Assembly (NCBI GenBank): GCA_947683625.1
Contig: CANTUR010000130.1
Location: 434,001-498,000 of the forward strand
Source of the DNA: Mallotus nudiflorus
Lineage: Eukaryota > Streptophyta > Magnoliopsida > Malpighiales > Euphorbiaceae
DNA: 64,000 bases
Direction: 5' to 3'
A program made the position numbers and the translations under genes. Positions 10,825 through 23,102 of this stretch are shown here, one piece after another; positions within the stretch are counted from its first letter, which is position 1, and every line of letters begins with the position of its first letter. A model generated the notes under the pieces. That model was not told where the DNA came from, made no database searches, and saw nothing but the letters and a program-made list of their open reading frames with translations.

Positions 10825-12914
10825 TGTAAGCACCTAATTTCAGGATGCAATTATGCATAACTGCGACGTAAGCCCCTATGATGAAATTTATTCAAAAATT
10901 GAACTTAATTGTCGATTTTCTGGACTTTAGGGACTAAATTGCAATATTTTTTAGGATTTGATTACAAGGAAGTCAATTTTTTAAGGGTCTTTTGGTAATT
11001 AAAAGTAAAAAAAAAAGTTGGTATTGGTGTAATATCGACCGGCATTACACAATGCCGACGCATAAAAGTCTCATTTTTCAATTTTTTGCGTATTTTTTCT
11101 TATTTTTTGTCTATTTTTCAGTGTTTTGATTGGTTGAAAATTTAATTTTTTTATTCTTATTATCTAATGAAAATTTCAACATGTTCAAAACGCGTAAATA
11201 ACTTTCAAAAATCAAAATTTTTATCAGTTTGTTTTGGAAGAGATGAGCGTTCCTGTAAATTTGGGAAGTCAGTACACGCAGACTCGGCTTTAAAAAGCAA
11301 AGAGTCTGAATGCATGCAAGGGGTTAGAAACTCACACAAATGGAGAGAAACTCACACACACATATACTAAGAAAAAAAACAGAGAGACTGCAAAAGAGAG
11401 AAGAAAGTTACGCAAAGAACACCCTAGTCTTTCAAAAAACCCTAATTTTGGATATTGTCAGTGTCTTCGAAAGCAATCAAATTCCAATCCAAAATCAAAT
11501 CAATACTGATTCAATTTTAATGATGATAATCCAATCTGAGGGGCTATCTCAAAGCATTTGTACAACATCTAAAATCATCAGTGTTCTTTTCTATTCATTT
11601 CTTTTTTGTGATTTTTATTTTATTCTGTTATTGTTTGATTATTCAATTTCACTACTAATCTGATTATTTATGTGTTTTTGTTTTGATGTGCGAATGTGGA
11701 TTAAAAAGGATACTGCCTGTGTTTAGACGAACAGAAGGTCCATGAAATGCCATGGAAGAACCTGTGTGTTTTCCAGTAGAACTTAGGATTTTTATCTTTA
11801 ATTTGCATTTTGGTATCCTATGTAGTTATTTTAATTTATGGGTGTATAATTGTTTAATTTTAATTTTTGTACGTAGTTTGTAATAGCCCCAAAAGTCGGA
11901 ATAATGAAAGATTTAATTTTCTGCGTTTAAAATCAATTAGTAATTAGGTTCAATTGGGTAAAAAAATCAATTAAAATCAATGGTGACAGTAGCTTAATTT
12001 AGGGTTTGCATGTAATTGATTTAGGGTTTTTAGAAAATCACTAAAATGTATGTTTGATTTTTTTTTTTTTTTATGTTTTATTTGTTTTGGGTTGTGTTTT
12101 TGGGTTTTTATTATTTTGGGCCCTAAGCTCACGCTTAGGTCCAACTTATTTTAAATAGGCTTAAAAAATGATTTAGGATTTTAAATAATTAAAATCAACT
12201 TAGGCCCATTAGGTTAATTAGATTTTAGGTTCACTTAGTTAATTAAAACTTGTTTAGACTTAGTTCAGCCTACTTAATTTCATTTCTTTTAAAATAAATA
12301 AATCTAGACCCACATTTCACTTAAAATAAAACCAAGTTAGACTTAAACTCATTAATTTAATTTTCCTTTAAAATTGAATAGACTTAAGCTCATTCTTTAG
12401 ACAAACTAAAATAAATAGATCTAGGCTCACTAATTAATAAAAAAAATGTAGGCCCACCTTTAGTCCCTTTCTCACTTGTAAATAAAATATAAATCTAACT
12501 AACTTTTTAATAAAATTAACATATTTAGACTTAAGGACGATACAATCTTAAGTGCATTTTTTATGTATAATTTTATTGACTAGATGTCTAGGGTTAGATG
12601 GATGTCAAATAGGGTTTAATAAAATTGCATGTAATTAGAGGATGAAATAATCATTTATAAAATTATTCTAAATGAACACGAGACTAAAAGAAGTTAGTAT
12701 TCCGTATCCAGAATCTCCTAGCTATGGTGCTAGCTTTCTTTTAGAGAATCGAGTGCCACTTTTTCGATTTGTCCCAGTTATTACCCTGGGTGGCGACTCC
12801 TCATCTCTACACCATATCTTTGTGACAGTTGTTCGTGTGTTCTCTAGAGCCCTGAGCTTAAACAGTGTCGCGATTGCTAAAATCTTAGACGCGCGCTAAA
12901 CTCCATTGTCTACA
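10825..12914 (+). mobile_element. Solo LTR, 2.09 kb, with TSD CATTT
   Basis: The element begins TGTAAGCACC and ends GTCTACA, with the identical pentamer CATTT immediately outside on both sides (10820-10824 and 12915-12919). TG..CA ends plus a 5-bp duplication and no coding content make it a solo LTR. The last 25 bases resemble the end at 10726, so the two belong to related families. Orientation is inferred from that shared 3' end. Short open frames inside are not genes. Confidence 0.88.
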
Positions 12915-12919
12915 CATTT

Positions 12920-14278
12920 CAAATCAATAAATCATAAACATAATCACTTAACTGTATTTAAATCATAACTAAAACACCATAAGTTGATAAATTAATGCTA
13001 GAAATTGAAGTAGAATGAAACTAAAGAATAAAACATGAGCAAAAGGATTACTATTTTGACAATAGTTTGGCTCCTTGTTTTGGCCCTCAGCAAAATTAGA
13101 ATGGCTGCAGCAACAAAAAGTCCCAGATTGTATAAAGCCAACTTTTTCTCTCTTATCAAGCCAATCCCTTTATTGTCTTCCTTTTCTTTTTGCTGTTCCT
13201 TTTTATTGTTAATTCTCAGAGCTCCTCTTATTTCTCACCTCCCTCTCTATGTTTTTAGCTTTCTTTTTTACATTCATTTTTACTCTTTTGTTCTTTTGTT
13301 TCAGGTTTTTTTTTTTTTTGCCAATAACCCCCTTCTTATGTTCATTTCTCTCCTTTTTATTCTCCACCTCCCAAAACTAATTCCCTAGCCTTAAAAACCA
13401 CCTCCTCCTCCTCCTTCTTCATGTTCTTTTCATCTGTTAACATCTTTTAACACAAAAGAACAGAGAAAATCATGTCAGAATGTGGTTTTCTTCGTTATAT
13501 AAAAAACAACTCAACACCGCTAAAGCATTACCTTAGTGTTAAGACGCACCACCTTAGTGACTTATCAAAAGCCTCTTTTGGGCCCCTAACCCAATAAGAA
13601 AAAATGAAGTTGGGCTTTACACTATCATACCCATTTTATTTGAATTTTTATTATAGGGCTTTTGTTCTTAAAGTAGGTCTAATTTTGTGCAACCAGTAAT
13701 ATTTTATGTTAATTATATTATTAATAAAAATGAAAAAAAAATACCTTGCCAAATAGAATAAAACCGGCTAGAATAATTATTATTTGATTACAACCATTGG
13801 TTAATTATATATATATATATCAATGATATAAATAGACAATTTAATATAATAATTTTTTAATTTTATTTTATTTGTTCATATATATATATATATATAACGA
13901 AAAAGTAAATTTTATAGATAAATTAATTTAAATTTAATTTTTTAATTTATTCTCATCAGTATACACCATCGTTTAGTTTCATTTGCATGGATGAATCAAG
14001 TCTAATGTAATTTAATTTTTTTTTATTTATTCTCGTTAATAGACACCAAGTTCAGTGGGCTAGCAAAGCAGCCGACTTGTCGTTCCAACAAAACAACGGG
14101 TCGGTTCTCAATTCACAAATGATATCGCTCAACCACTCGGAGGGGGCACTACCTTCTCAGTTTCGAGGCTTTGAGCTTCAGTTTAACCTAAAACCTCTCT
14201 GTTTCCCAGCTCAAAACTCCATCTCGCTTATAGCAAAAGATTGACACTTTCGAATAATTCTGCATTTTTAAGACCAAA
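12920..14278. other. Intergenic region upstream of the RRP36 gene
   Basis: AT-rich, with (TA)n runs at about 13810 and 13880. A 117-codon frame at 13035-13388 starts with a hydrophobic segment but becomes low-complexity pyrimidine-rich sequence, so I do not call it a gene. Near the gene, TGGGCT at 14057-14062 is a site II-type element, common in promoters of plant ribosome-biogenesis genes. That assignment is inference from motif and position only. Confidence 0.5.
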
Positions 14279-16930
14279 ATGAAGAAACCCAATAAAGAAA
14301 TTGCTACTTCGAGTAATACCCATATTGTGGATAGCGAAGAAGAAGAAGAGTCGGAATCATCATCTTCTTCTTCATTGGATGATGAAGATGAGGTATTTGC
14401 AAAAGATTCTTCTTCCTAAAATTAAATCGTTTTATTGAATGTGTTTCTTGATATATTTGTTTTGGCGGGTAGGAGAGTGAGATTGAAAGAGAAATTGCAG
14501 ATGCTACATTTGAGGAATTGCAGAAAGCAAGGTCTAATGGGTCTGTTTCAATTTATCAAAAGCCTAAGCCAGAGAAAAAGCCTGGAAGAGCTAACAAGAA
14601 TAGGTATTTCTTATGAATTTCTTGAGAAAGTTTTAATTTTTATGTGTTTTAATTATTATTTTAGATTTTGGTTTTTGATGGGTTGTTATCATACATGTGG
14701 AAATTTATGCTTTTGGTGTTGATGCTTTGTGTTTAGGCCAATGGAAGCTAGTTGCAAGAAGCCTGTTAGTCGGTTTCGAGAGGTTGTTCAAGCTCCTAAA
14801 AAGGTCAGCTGGATTTTTTTTTTTTTTTTGAGTTCTTTTTCTTCACCGTTACTGTTATAGGGTGGTTGTATAGAAGCTTGTTTACATTAAAATCACAGGA
14901 CAGGGATGAGTGAAGTTTTAAAGAAGGATTCAGTGGCACTTGATGGTGGAAAATTTACTCCTTGGGATCACATGGAGTTTCAAACTTTGTATTAAAAACT
15001 ACTGCATTGGAAACAATTTATTATGGTTTTTTTAGTTACATAAGATGGGCCTTCAATAGAAATATAACTTGGGAATTTGTATTGGCAGGTGACACGTGAT
15101 CCCCGTTTTGAGTCTCTGTGTGGCAAACTTGATGTTGATGGGTAAATTTCTTGGTATATAAATGCTGTTTAAGAGTGTATGATTTTGCTTGTTTTATAGT
15201 TTGCTGTTTGATTTTGGGGAAAGTGCATGTCTATTTCATCTGCATTTATCATGTGAGAGAGATCAAGAGGAGGGAGGGCTCTAGAGGGAGAGAGGGAGGG
15301 AGGGGGAGAGAGCTTTTGTTGACTTTCTTGCCAACTGGAGAGAATGGACTGTTACCCACAACAACTAGTAAAAATTGTATCTATGTACATCTATAGCATG
15401 CTCAAGATAATCTTTTATTTTATTTTTACTTTTAGGTTGTAACTAGGCCATGCTCTTCCCTTGAGCTTGAAGCAGACTAACCTGAGTATATTGATTTTGT
15501 TTTCTTGGATTTAATGAAATCTTAATTGGACATGAACAAGATGTGTCTTGTTGTGCAGCATTCTAATTGTGTTTGTATGTGATAGTTGGGTTGTCATTAA
15601 CTCAGACAGCTCTACAATATGTTTATCTGATTTCTTTGCTGCTTCTATGTAGTTAAATTTGACTATGATTATTGTATGCTTTATGCAATTCTCTCTCTTT
15701 CACACACAGTTGCAACAATTTGTTGTTGGATTTTGTAGGTTTAGGAAAAGATACAATTTTCTGTACGAGGAGAACCTCCCTGCTGAAAGAGAGGTAGCTC
15801 TCATTTATTCAATGAGAACAAATATGTTATTGGTTTCTTGTTCTTGTAGCAATGAATTCTTTTTTCTTTGCAAATTACCTTCTGGATTTTAAGGAATTGA
15901 AGAAGCAACTGAAGAAATCAAATAATCCAAAAGTCATTGATCAATTGAAGAGCCAGATATCTGCAATTGTGAGTTACAGCTTCTGCTAATATTGGATCAA
16001 ATATTACTCTTAACTGTAATCGAGTGATTTTCAACACAACATTCTTTTATCCTCTTCTGATTCCTGAACATGCCTGACAGGATAAAGAATTAAAGTTTGA
16101 GTCAACAAAACAAACTGATGCGGCAATATTGGCTGAGCACAAGAAGAAGGAGAGGGAAGCAGCAAAACATGGCAAACAACCATTTTATATGAAGAAATGT
16201 AATGTTCTCTCCCTCTTTTTGTACATGTGTCTGGTGCCATGTCTTTTTGTGCCATTGGAAAGTACCTTTCAGGTGATGTACCTGGAGTTGATTCTCAGAT
16301 TCAGGTTAATTGTAAGGGCATTAAAACATGAGGATGCATATTGCCTAAGGTTATGTTGATACATCATAGAGATGAGGCTGGGATTTTGAGTACTTTCTCA
16401 ATCAATTAAGAAAAATATACTTGGTTAATGTTATGAAAAGTGTAAAAGAGTGCTTTTGATTGTATTGGATGAAACTTTTTTTTAATCCTGCTTGAAGATG
16501 GAAAGGAAGAGGAGTTATGTTTTTTGTTTCTTGCTCCTTCTGTTTAGTTTTTCCCACCTTGGTATTAGCTGTGTTGATAATGATCTGAAATCTTATCAAA
16601 TAGTAATTCCTTGACAACAATTCTGCGCCATTACTGATCAATAACTTTGTCAATTTGTTCTCTGCAGCTGAAATACGGAAACAAAGACTTATCCAGAAAT
16701 TCAACAAACTTAAGGTGTATATATATATATATATGAAAAAGGAAAATCTCATGTGATTTAAATACAAGTTCTATCAGCTACATGGTTTTGCTAACTCTTG
16801 CATCTTGTAATGTGATCAGGAATCCGGTAAGCTTGAATCTTTCATCGAGAAGAGGAGGAAGAAGAATGCTTCCAAGGACCACAGATACATGCCATACCGC
16901 AGGAACAACGGCACCGAGCAACAAGGCTGA
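14279..16930 (+). CDS. RRP36: rRNA-processing protein RRP36 homologue
   Basis: Nucleolar protein of the small-subunit processome, needed for early pre-rRNA cleavages toward 18S rRNA (known for the yeast and human family). Nine coding exons join in phase with GT-AG introns: 14279-14392, 14473-14603, 14737-14803, 15089-15141, 15739-15793, 15894-15968, 16081-16198, 16668-16714 and 16820-16930, giving 256 residues, a normal family length. An acidic Ser/Glu stretch fills residues 19-38. The family core starts at the DPRF motif (108-111), followed by 'FRKRYNFLYEE' (123-133), a Lys/Glu-rich helix, 'QPFYMKK' near 198-204 and a basic tail rich in RRK. The start is the first ATG of this frame and gives the expected acidic N-terminus. 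Nothing is broken. A nested transposon cluster begins 250 bp past the stop. Confidence 0.94.
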
Positions 16931-18835
16931 CGAATTTGAAGTGTTTAGTTATTAGAAAGAAGTAATTTTTATTTTTTGTTGGGATGGTTTCTCATGGGCA
17001 TGGAGGTATTTGGTTATTAAAAAGACACAATTTTTATCTTTTTTTTTTGCCCTTTTACGAATGGTTTCTGATGGGCATGAAGATGGTGTGGGGCAATTGA
17101 TACCGTTATAATTGAGATGCTAATTACAGGACAAATTCAACAGAGAAGTCTCTGTATTACTGAACATGGAAAAGATAAAAGGCCTATTGGTGTCAAAATT
17201 CCAAATCTTTACAGCTTTTGCAATTTTATCTCAACTTTTTAATTTTGTTAAAATTTATCCTAATTTTTTAATTTTAGTAAAAATGTTTTTTTTTTATCAA
17301 GTGTAGCTAGTTGGGTCCCATCCGTGGGATCAACCTGCGATTACCCTTGACATTGCCATGGTTAGGACTGAGCATCAGTCATTTGGGCTTGATTCGATTG
17401 TTGAGGGATATATTTTTATTGGTTTTTTGAAGTCATTTACAATACCAAATTGAGCCCAACAAATTACAAAAGTAGTCAGTTTTGCAAACTGAAGTTTTCA
17501 GTTACATCGATTTGGTTAATTGGTTTTTTCGGTTAGGCCTAAAATTGTGGGTTGGGTCAAAAATCAAAAAACAACTAACATATAGCTATTTTTATACTTG
17601 GCTGAAGTTCAATTTAATTTACATAATTACAAAATGCTTTTTAGGAACAAACTTAATGTGTAATAATTACAAAATACCTAATCGGATTCAAGCTCAATGT
17701 GTTACATGCTCAAAATGTACAAATTACAATTGCAAATTTGTATAAATTTAGATAAAATAGTTAAAAAAAAAATATTTGAAGTCCTATTTTAGTTGTTGAA
17801 ACTTATGCTTTCACCATTCAATATATTTGCTAAGTGTTAATTAGAAGCTTAATCTTCCACTTCACATGACTTCACCAAAATATTTAAAAGCCAGCTGATA
17901 TTAGAAAAAGTTTCTGCCAAAAAATATATGCAAAGAAAAGGTCCGCACATCAATGCAAAAAATTCTGATTGCAAAATATCAAATTTGCACCAAAATATAT
18001 ACCATTCAAGCAGTTTAAACATAGATGCATACAAAATCAGTAAACATGAATTGAAAAGTAAATACAAAAAAATAAACAAAGACAATGGGCTTATATCTGA
18101 GTTTTCAAGTCATGTCCAAATAGTGCCAAAATTTTTAGCAACAAATATATGTCACCAAAGAAATTTTAGCAAATATATTCAGACTTTGCAAAAAAAAAAA
18201 CGCAAGGTGGAAGCTTCATCATTGCCCATATTTAGATTCAGACAGATGCAACAAAACAAGAAACTCAATTCAGGACAACAAAAGCAGATTCATTATATTC
18301 ATAGAAATAGGAAGCAATGTACTTATAGAAAGCCAAAAGTAGATACAAAAATGAACAATAGTTAAAAGCTAAAAAAAATGAAAATGTTTAAAAGGTGGGC
18401 TCAGATATATGTAATTTTAATTCATTGTAAAAATGCAGTCATACTTTCTGGCAACAAATAAATGCCACCAAAGAAATAAAGGAAAACACTTTTACTTCTC
18501 AGTAATCATCAAGTGGAAGCATCATCATAGCCCATCAAATGCAACAACAACATTGGCAACTTTAAATTAAAGCCACTCAGTGAAGATCACATTTCAAACA
18601 ACAATCAGCAGTATATGCAGGCAGATCATGAATTGAATATAAGCACACAACACATGCAAACAAAGCAGTCAACAATCATTAGTTAACATAAATAATCAAA
18701 TGAATTCAATATTACTGAACTATCATTTAAGTGGCACTTGATGATGCCATTGTAAGGCCAACTCCAAACTGGGGTAACTTTGACAAAGATAAAAAAAAAC
18801 CAAGTAAATAAATTAGAAAATAGATCAGGAAAAGC

Positions 18836-19843
18836 CTACATAAGAAAAGAAAAAGAATGCAGATCATTAAATTCCAGAATTGTACCTTTCTCAAAATTCT
18901 CAACCTCCTCTAAGGCCTCTTCAATTGATAGTGGAGTTGATGACAATCTCAGCCAATCCTAATAACATATTTTAATGCTTTCACAACTTTTGGAGTCAAA
19001 GAACTCCTAAAACAATCTAGCACCCACCCTCTTGTGCTAAATGCAGATTCAGAAGCCACAGTTGAGATGGGCACAACTAACATATCATATGCTAGGCTTG
19101 ATAAGCTTCCACTATTTGAGTATGTCAAATAAGCCCTCATCCTCAATAATAGACTCAGATATATAAAGTTCTAATTCAGTCTTTTTGCCTCCACCAATTC
19201 CAAGTTCCATGTTATGTCTCTTAAATCTGGCTTTCAACAAGTTCATAGATTGCCCAGATTCAGCAGAAGCAAGTTCAGATATAGTAATTGATAGGCCAGA
19301 TTGAGAACAAGCTTGAGAAGGAGGTTTAATAGAAGTAGAGTAATCATCAAAGAGTTCAATAAATGTAGATTTCACATTACAGAACAGCCTTCCACCTATA
19401 GAATCCTTATACATTTGAGTCAGTTGAAACTCCATGTATTATAGCTTGTCTGTAAGATCTAAAACATTCTCAATAAATATCAACAAGTTCATTTTTTATG
19501 GATCCCCCTAATACTTTTCAAATTTGGCTTTCAATGGAAAAAGCCATTGATCTTTTACTTGCATTATCATAATTTTGCCACTCATGTAATATACAAAACA
19601 GATAAGATATTTTAGTGAAAAAAAATTTTGTTGTAACATACTGAGAACTAGAGATTCTTAGAGTCATCTCAAAAAAATGTTGTAAAAAGACAACAAGTTG
19701 CTTGACTGAAAGCTAGTCCATGTAATCAAGTACATCATCCTCTAGATATGCCCTAAATGCTTGCTCACATTCCTCATATTTTTCAAAAACTTTATCAAAC
19801 AAGCAAGCAGTTTTTAACATAACATATATTGGATTCCACCTAG
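18836..19843 (-). pseudogene. hAT transposase, C-terminal part (after retrotransposon insertion)
   Basis: Minus-strand continuation of the transposase broken at 19844. It begins with the 'LTRWNPIY' motif typical of the hAT RNase-H-like fold, then has several stops between 19440 and 19700. The dimerisation domain (hATC) is clear at about 19110-18960, with 'VVPISTVASESAFSTRGWVL' followed by 'FRSSLTPKVVKAL'. A one-base frameshift near 18962 separates 'YVIR' from the family's 'DWLR' segment, and the protein would end near 18836. Besides the 11-kb insertion it is therefore disabled by stops and a frameshift. Confidence 0.88.
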
Positions 19844-19848
19844 TAAGC

Positions 19849-22800
19849 TGTCACGACCCAAAACAGGGGCCATGACCGGCGCTAGGGAATGGAAATTCTT
19901 TCGAATCCGGAACCCGTAGCAAACCTAAAAATAAAAATAAAACATGCAATAATAATAATAACAATATTAAATTTGCAGCGGAAATAAAAATCGTAAATAC
20001 TACAATATCATTTCATCACTGGATTTAAACCAAATCTCATCTCATCACATATATATATAAAATCTTTCAGTACAAATCCAGTTTCAATATAATACATCTC
20101 TTTAAATAAAATACATGAAATCCCACATATTAATTCATAACTACTGCAGTGTCTAGATTATAAAAATAAGACTCAAGTAAATAGTTTACACAAAGAAGCC
20201 GGGGCGGAAGAAATCCGGCGTATCGACCTGCTACTAAGGTCTGAAGATGTTGACTCCCCTAAAAAATAGTCAACGGAGGGGAGTCAGACCTCACTGAGTG
20301 AATTACTATAATATATATACATACACACTAAATGATAATGCATACAGTCAACAGTATATATCTAATATATATATACAGGCAATTACACACAGATGCAATA
20401 AAAAATCATTTTTATATATTTTATCTGAAAATCATCTTTTATGAAGGATCACATAGAACCCTATGATATCGCAACCTCGAAAATAGTGTTAGACAACACT
20501 CTAGCCACACAGGCTCACTTATTCCAAATATATCCAGTTAATCCATTTAGACAGTAGACTGGCCCCGAGACACTAAGTCAACCGAGCTCCAGCAGTCTGA
20601 CTGCCAGTGTGATTGGCCCCGAGACACTTGGTCAACCGAGCTCCAGCAATCACACCTCCAAACCATATCTCACATATCAATAATCATAATCAATCAATAT
20701 CCACAAATAAGTTAGTAATATAGCCTAAATACTATAGGTGTACCGGTACGTACTCGGTCCTAGTGCTGCCCACTATGTAGCACGTTCTATTGATATCCTT
20801 CATTAATAATATAAATCATTCATTCACAAAAATAAATGATGCATGAATTTCAATAAAATAACAACATAAACCATATATATACCGAAAATATACCAAAAGT
20901 AAACCAGGTATATTTCGAGTATATATATGTCAAATGAATTCAATCAAATTATAAATTAAGTTGGAAATATATTTAAAAATATTTTTTTAAATATATTTTA
21001 TTTACAAACATGCATATAATTTAATATATACCAAAAATATACTTAAATACAAATCATATTATTTATGCATTTTAATCGAAATAAAATATATATTTCTAAA
21101 TCATGCATCCTAAGCATATATATATATAGTATAGTAACTCACTTAGTGCGCTCCATGAGACGGGTCCGACGGGCCTGAACCACTAGCCCTCGGTCTCGGC
21201 GCAACTAAACAAATAATAACGATAAAAATCAGAATAACCCTAACAGAAATCCTAGAATTCGATCTAGAGTATTAAACACAGAATTGAGATTAGGGTTCGA
21301 CCGGATATCACGTTTTACGAGAATTCTACCGAAAATTCGGCAGAATCTCCCCTGTAAAACGGACATCTCTCCACTCAAAAGAGTAGAGCCGACCCTGCAA
21401 GGAAATACACTTCAAAATACAAGCTCAACATAAATCCACAACCCCTCGGTCGGACTCCAAACTACAGTCTACCGACCGGGGTCCACAAACACAGAACAAT
21501 TCTGAAAATACCAAAAATATCCTTATAACATAGAAATACATTTTATAAGTAGAAATTACATAATTAACCTTAAAACACTGTAAAAATCGATAAAAACTCA
21601 TTTTATTAGTAAAACCGTATATTATATATATAATTGAAAATAATTTACGAAAAATAGTTTTAATTAGTTAAAAATACCAAATAATTTGTAGAAATCATTT
21701 TTATACCTTAAATAACTATTAAAACCAATTAAATTACATTTTTAGCTAATTTAGGGTAAAATTACCAAAATACCCCTATATATATAAATATACTAAAATT
21801 ACTTCAAAAATTCACCAAAAATTATAAAATTATCCAAAATTAATTTTCTCAACATATTTATCAATAATATCAATAATTAAACTCAATTAACCAATTAATT
21901 TCAAATAAAAACATAATTAACCATAATTTCCCAAAATTATATAAACTTAAATAATTCAAAATAAATACATAATAATTCATAAAAATTCCAAATAAATTCC
22001 TATAATTCATTTAAACACCTAATTTAACCATAAAACACAATTTTATAATTTATATAATTAATTTCCGAAAATTAGAAAATAATATTAAAATATTCAAAAA
22101 TACCCAAAAATCCAAAAAATCTCCAAAAATTCCACAAAAATTCATACATGTAGATTAAGCTACTAGGATCAATATTTGTGAAGGGAGTTTTCATGAATCA
22201 ATCAATTCCAAGCTCAAAAAAAATCAAAAACCCTAATGTGACCGAATTGGAAAATTCGAAACCTAATCAATTCTAGACCATTTAAGCTCAAACCAAAGAT
22301 AGAATCACACTCACCGGAGCTCAAAGAGAAGAAAGAGACTGGCGGTGTCAAAAATGGTGCTCGGAAGAGGAAGAAATGGTGAGGAGAGGATTTCGGCCAA
22401 AAATGGCAGAAACCGAGCAAGCCACTGCCGAAGAAGACGGCTGGGACGGCGAGGCAGCGGAGGAGAACGGCGGCACGCAGGGGAAGGCACTCTGACGGTC
22501 GGTGATCGGGGTAGCAGCGATGAGGGATGGGTGGTCGGGCGCACGGGAGAAGGAAGAAAAAGAAGAAAAAAAAAAGAAAAAAAAAGAAGAAAAAAAAAGA
22601 AAAATAAAAAAATAATAATTTGAATAAAATATTTAGAAAAATTTACATCCACACACTTAAAATTTAATATTTTAATAATTTATACTAAATAAAAATAATT
22701 AAATAACAATAAACTAATAAATAATTAATAAAATATTAGGGTAATATTAAACCCTAATTAAATAAATATATACACACATAGGCTTTATTTAGTATTTTAA

Positions 22801-23054
22801 AAATACGTATGAGTTCATGCAAGTCCAAAAATATATTTAAAATAATTAATAATAAATTATTTACGTGAAAATTTTTCCGAAAATGAAAGTCCCGGGAAAA
22901 TTTTACGTAAAGCATTGTAAATAATACACAGTAATTAAAATAGGTTTTAAATACATATCAACTCGTAAAAATATCGTAAGATATATATACAAAAATTATT
23001 AACACTGCATATCCCGATACAGTGTAAAAATGTTTAAAAACACGGGATATTACA
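19849..23054 (-). repeat. 3' LTR of the Tekay-type element
   Basis: Runs from TGTCACGACC to GGGATATTACA as read on the plus strand (3206 bp). It contains a GC-rich leader region at about 22310-22560, with a GTGAGT donor-like site on the minus strand near 22310, and a pair of 42-bp direct repeats starting at 20560 and 20614 ('ggccccgagacac', 'caaccgagctccagca'). Confidence 0.95.
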
Positions 23055-23068
23055 GTCTTCCCCCCTTT
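23055..23068 (-). other. Polypurine tract of the Tekay-type element
   Basis: On the minus strand, AAAGGGGGGAAGAC lies directly before the 3' LTR start TGTAATATCCC. This is the expected place and composition for plus-strand priming. Just upstream (23071-23091) is the inverted 'gaattcg..cgaattc' motif common before the tract in this lineage. Confidence 0.9.
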
Positions 23069-23102
23069 ATAAGAATTCGTCCCCGAATTCTAGAAAACAG
23101 GA

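Noticed and set aside
13035..13388. 117-codon frame with a hydrophobic, signal-peptide-like start, as a possible secreted peptide gene
   Set aside because: After about 45 residues it becomes low-complexity pyrimidine-rich sequence, there is no recognisable mature-peptide motif, and it sits next to a solo LTR.
17928..18365. 145-codon plus-strand frame inside the hAT element
   Set aside because: Lys/Asn/Gln-rich A/T composition, opposite to the transposase, in sub-terminal repeat-bearing DNA; no motif.
22345..22623. Arg/Lys-rich frames on both strands of the GC-rich LTR leader
   Set aside because: Present in both LTRs of the retrotransposon and explained by base composition of the leader; no domain is visible.
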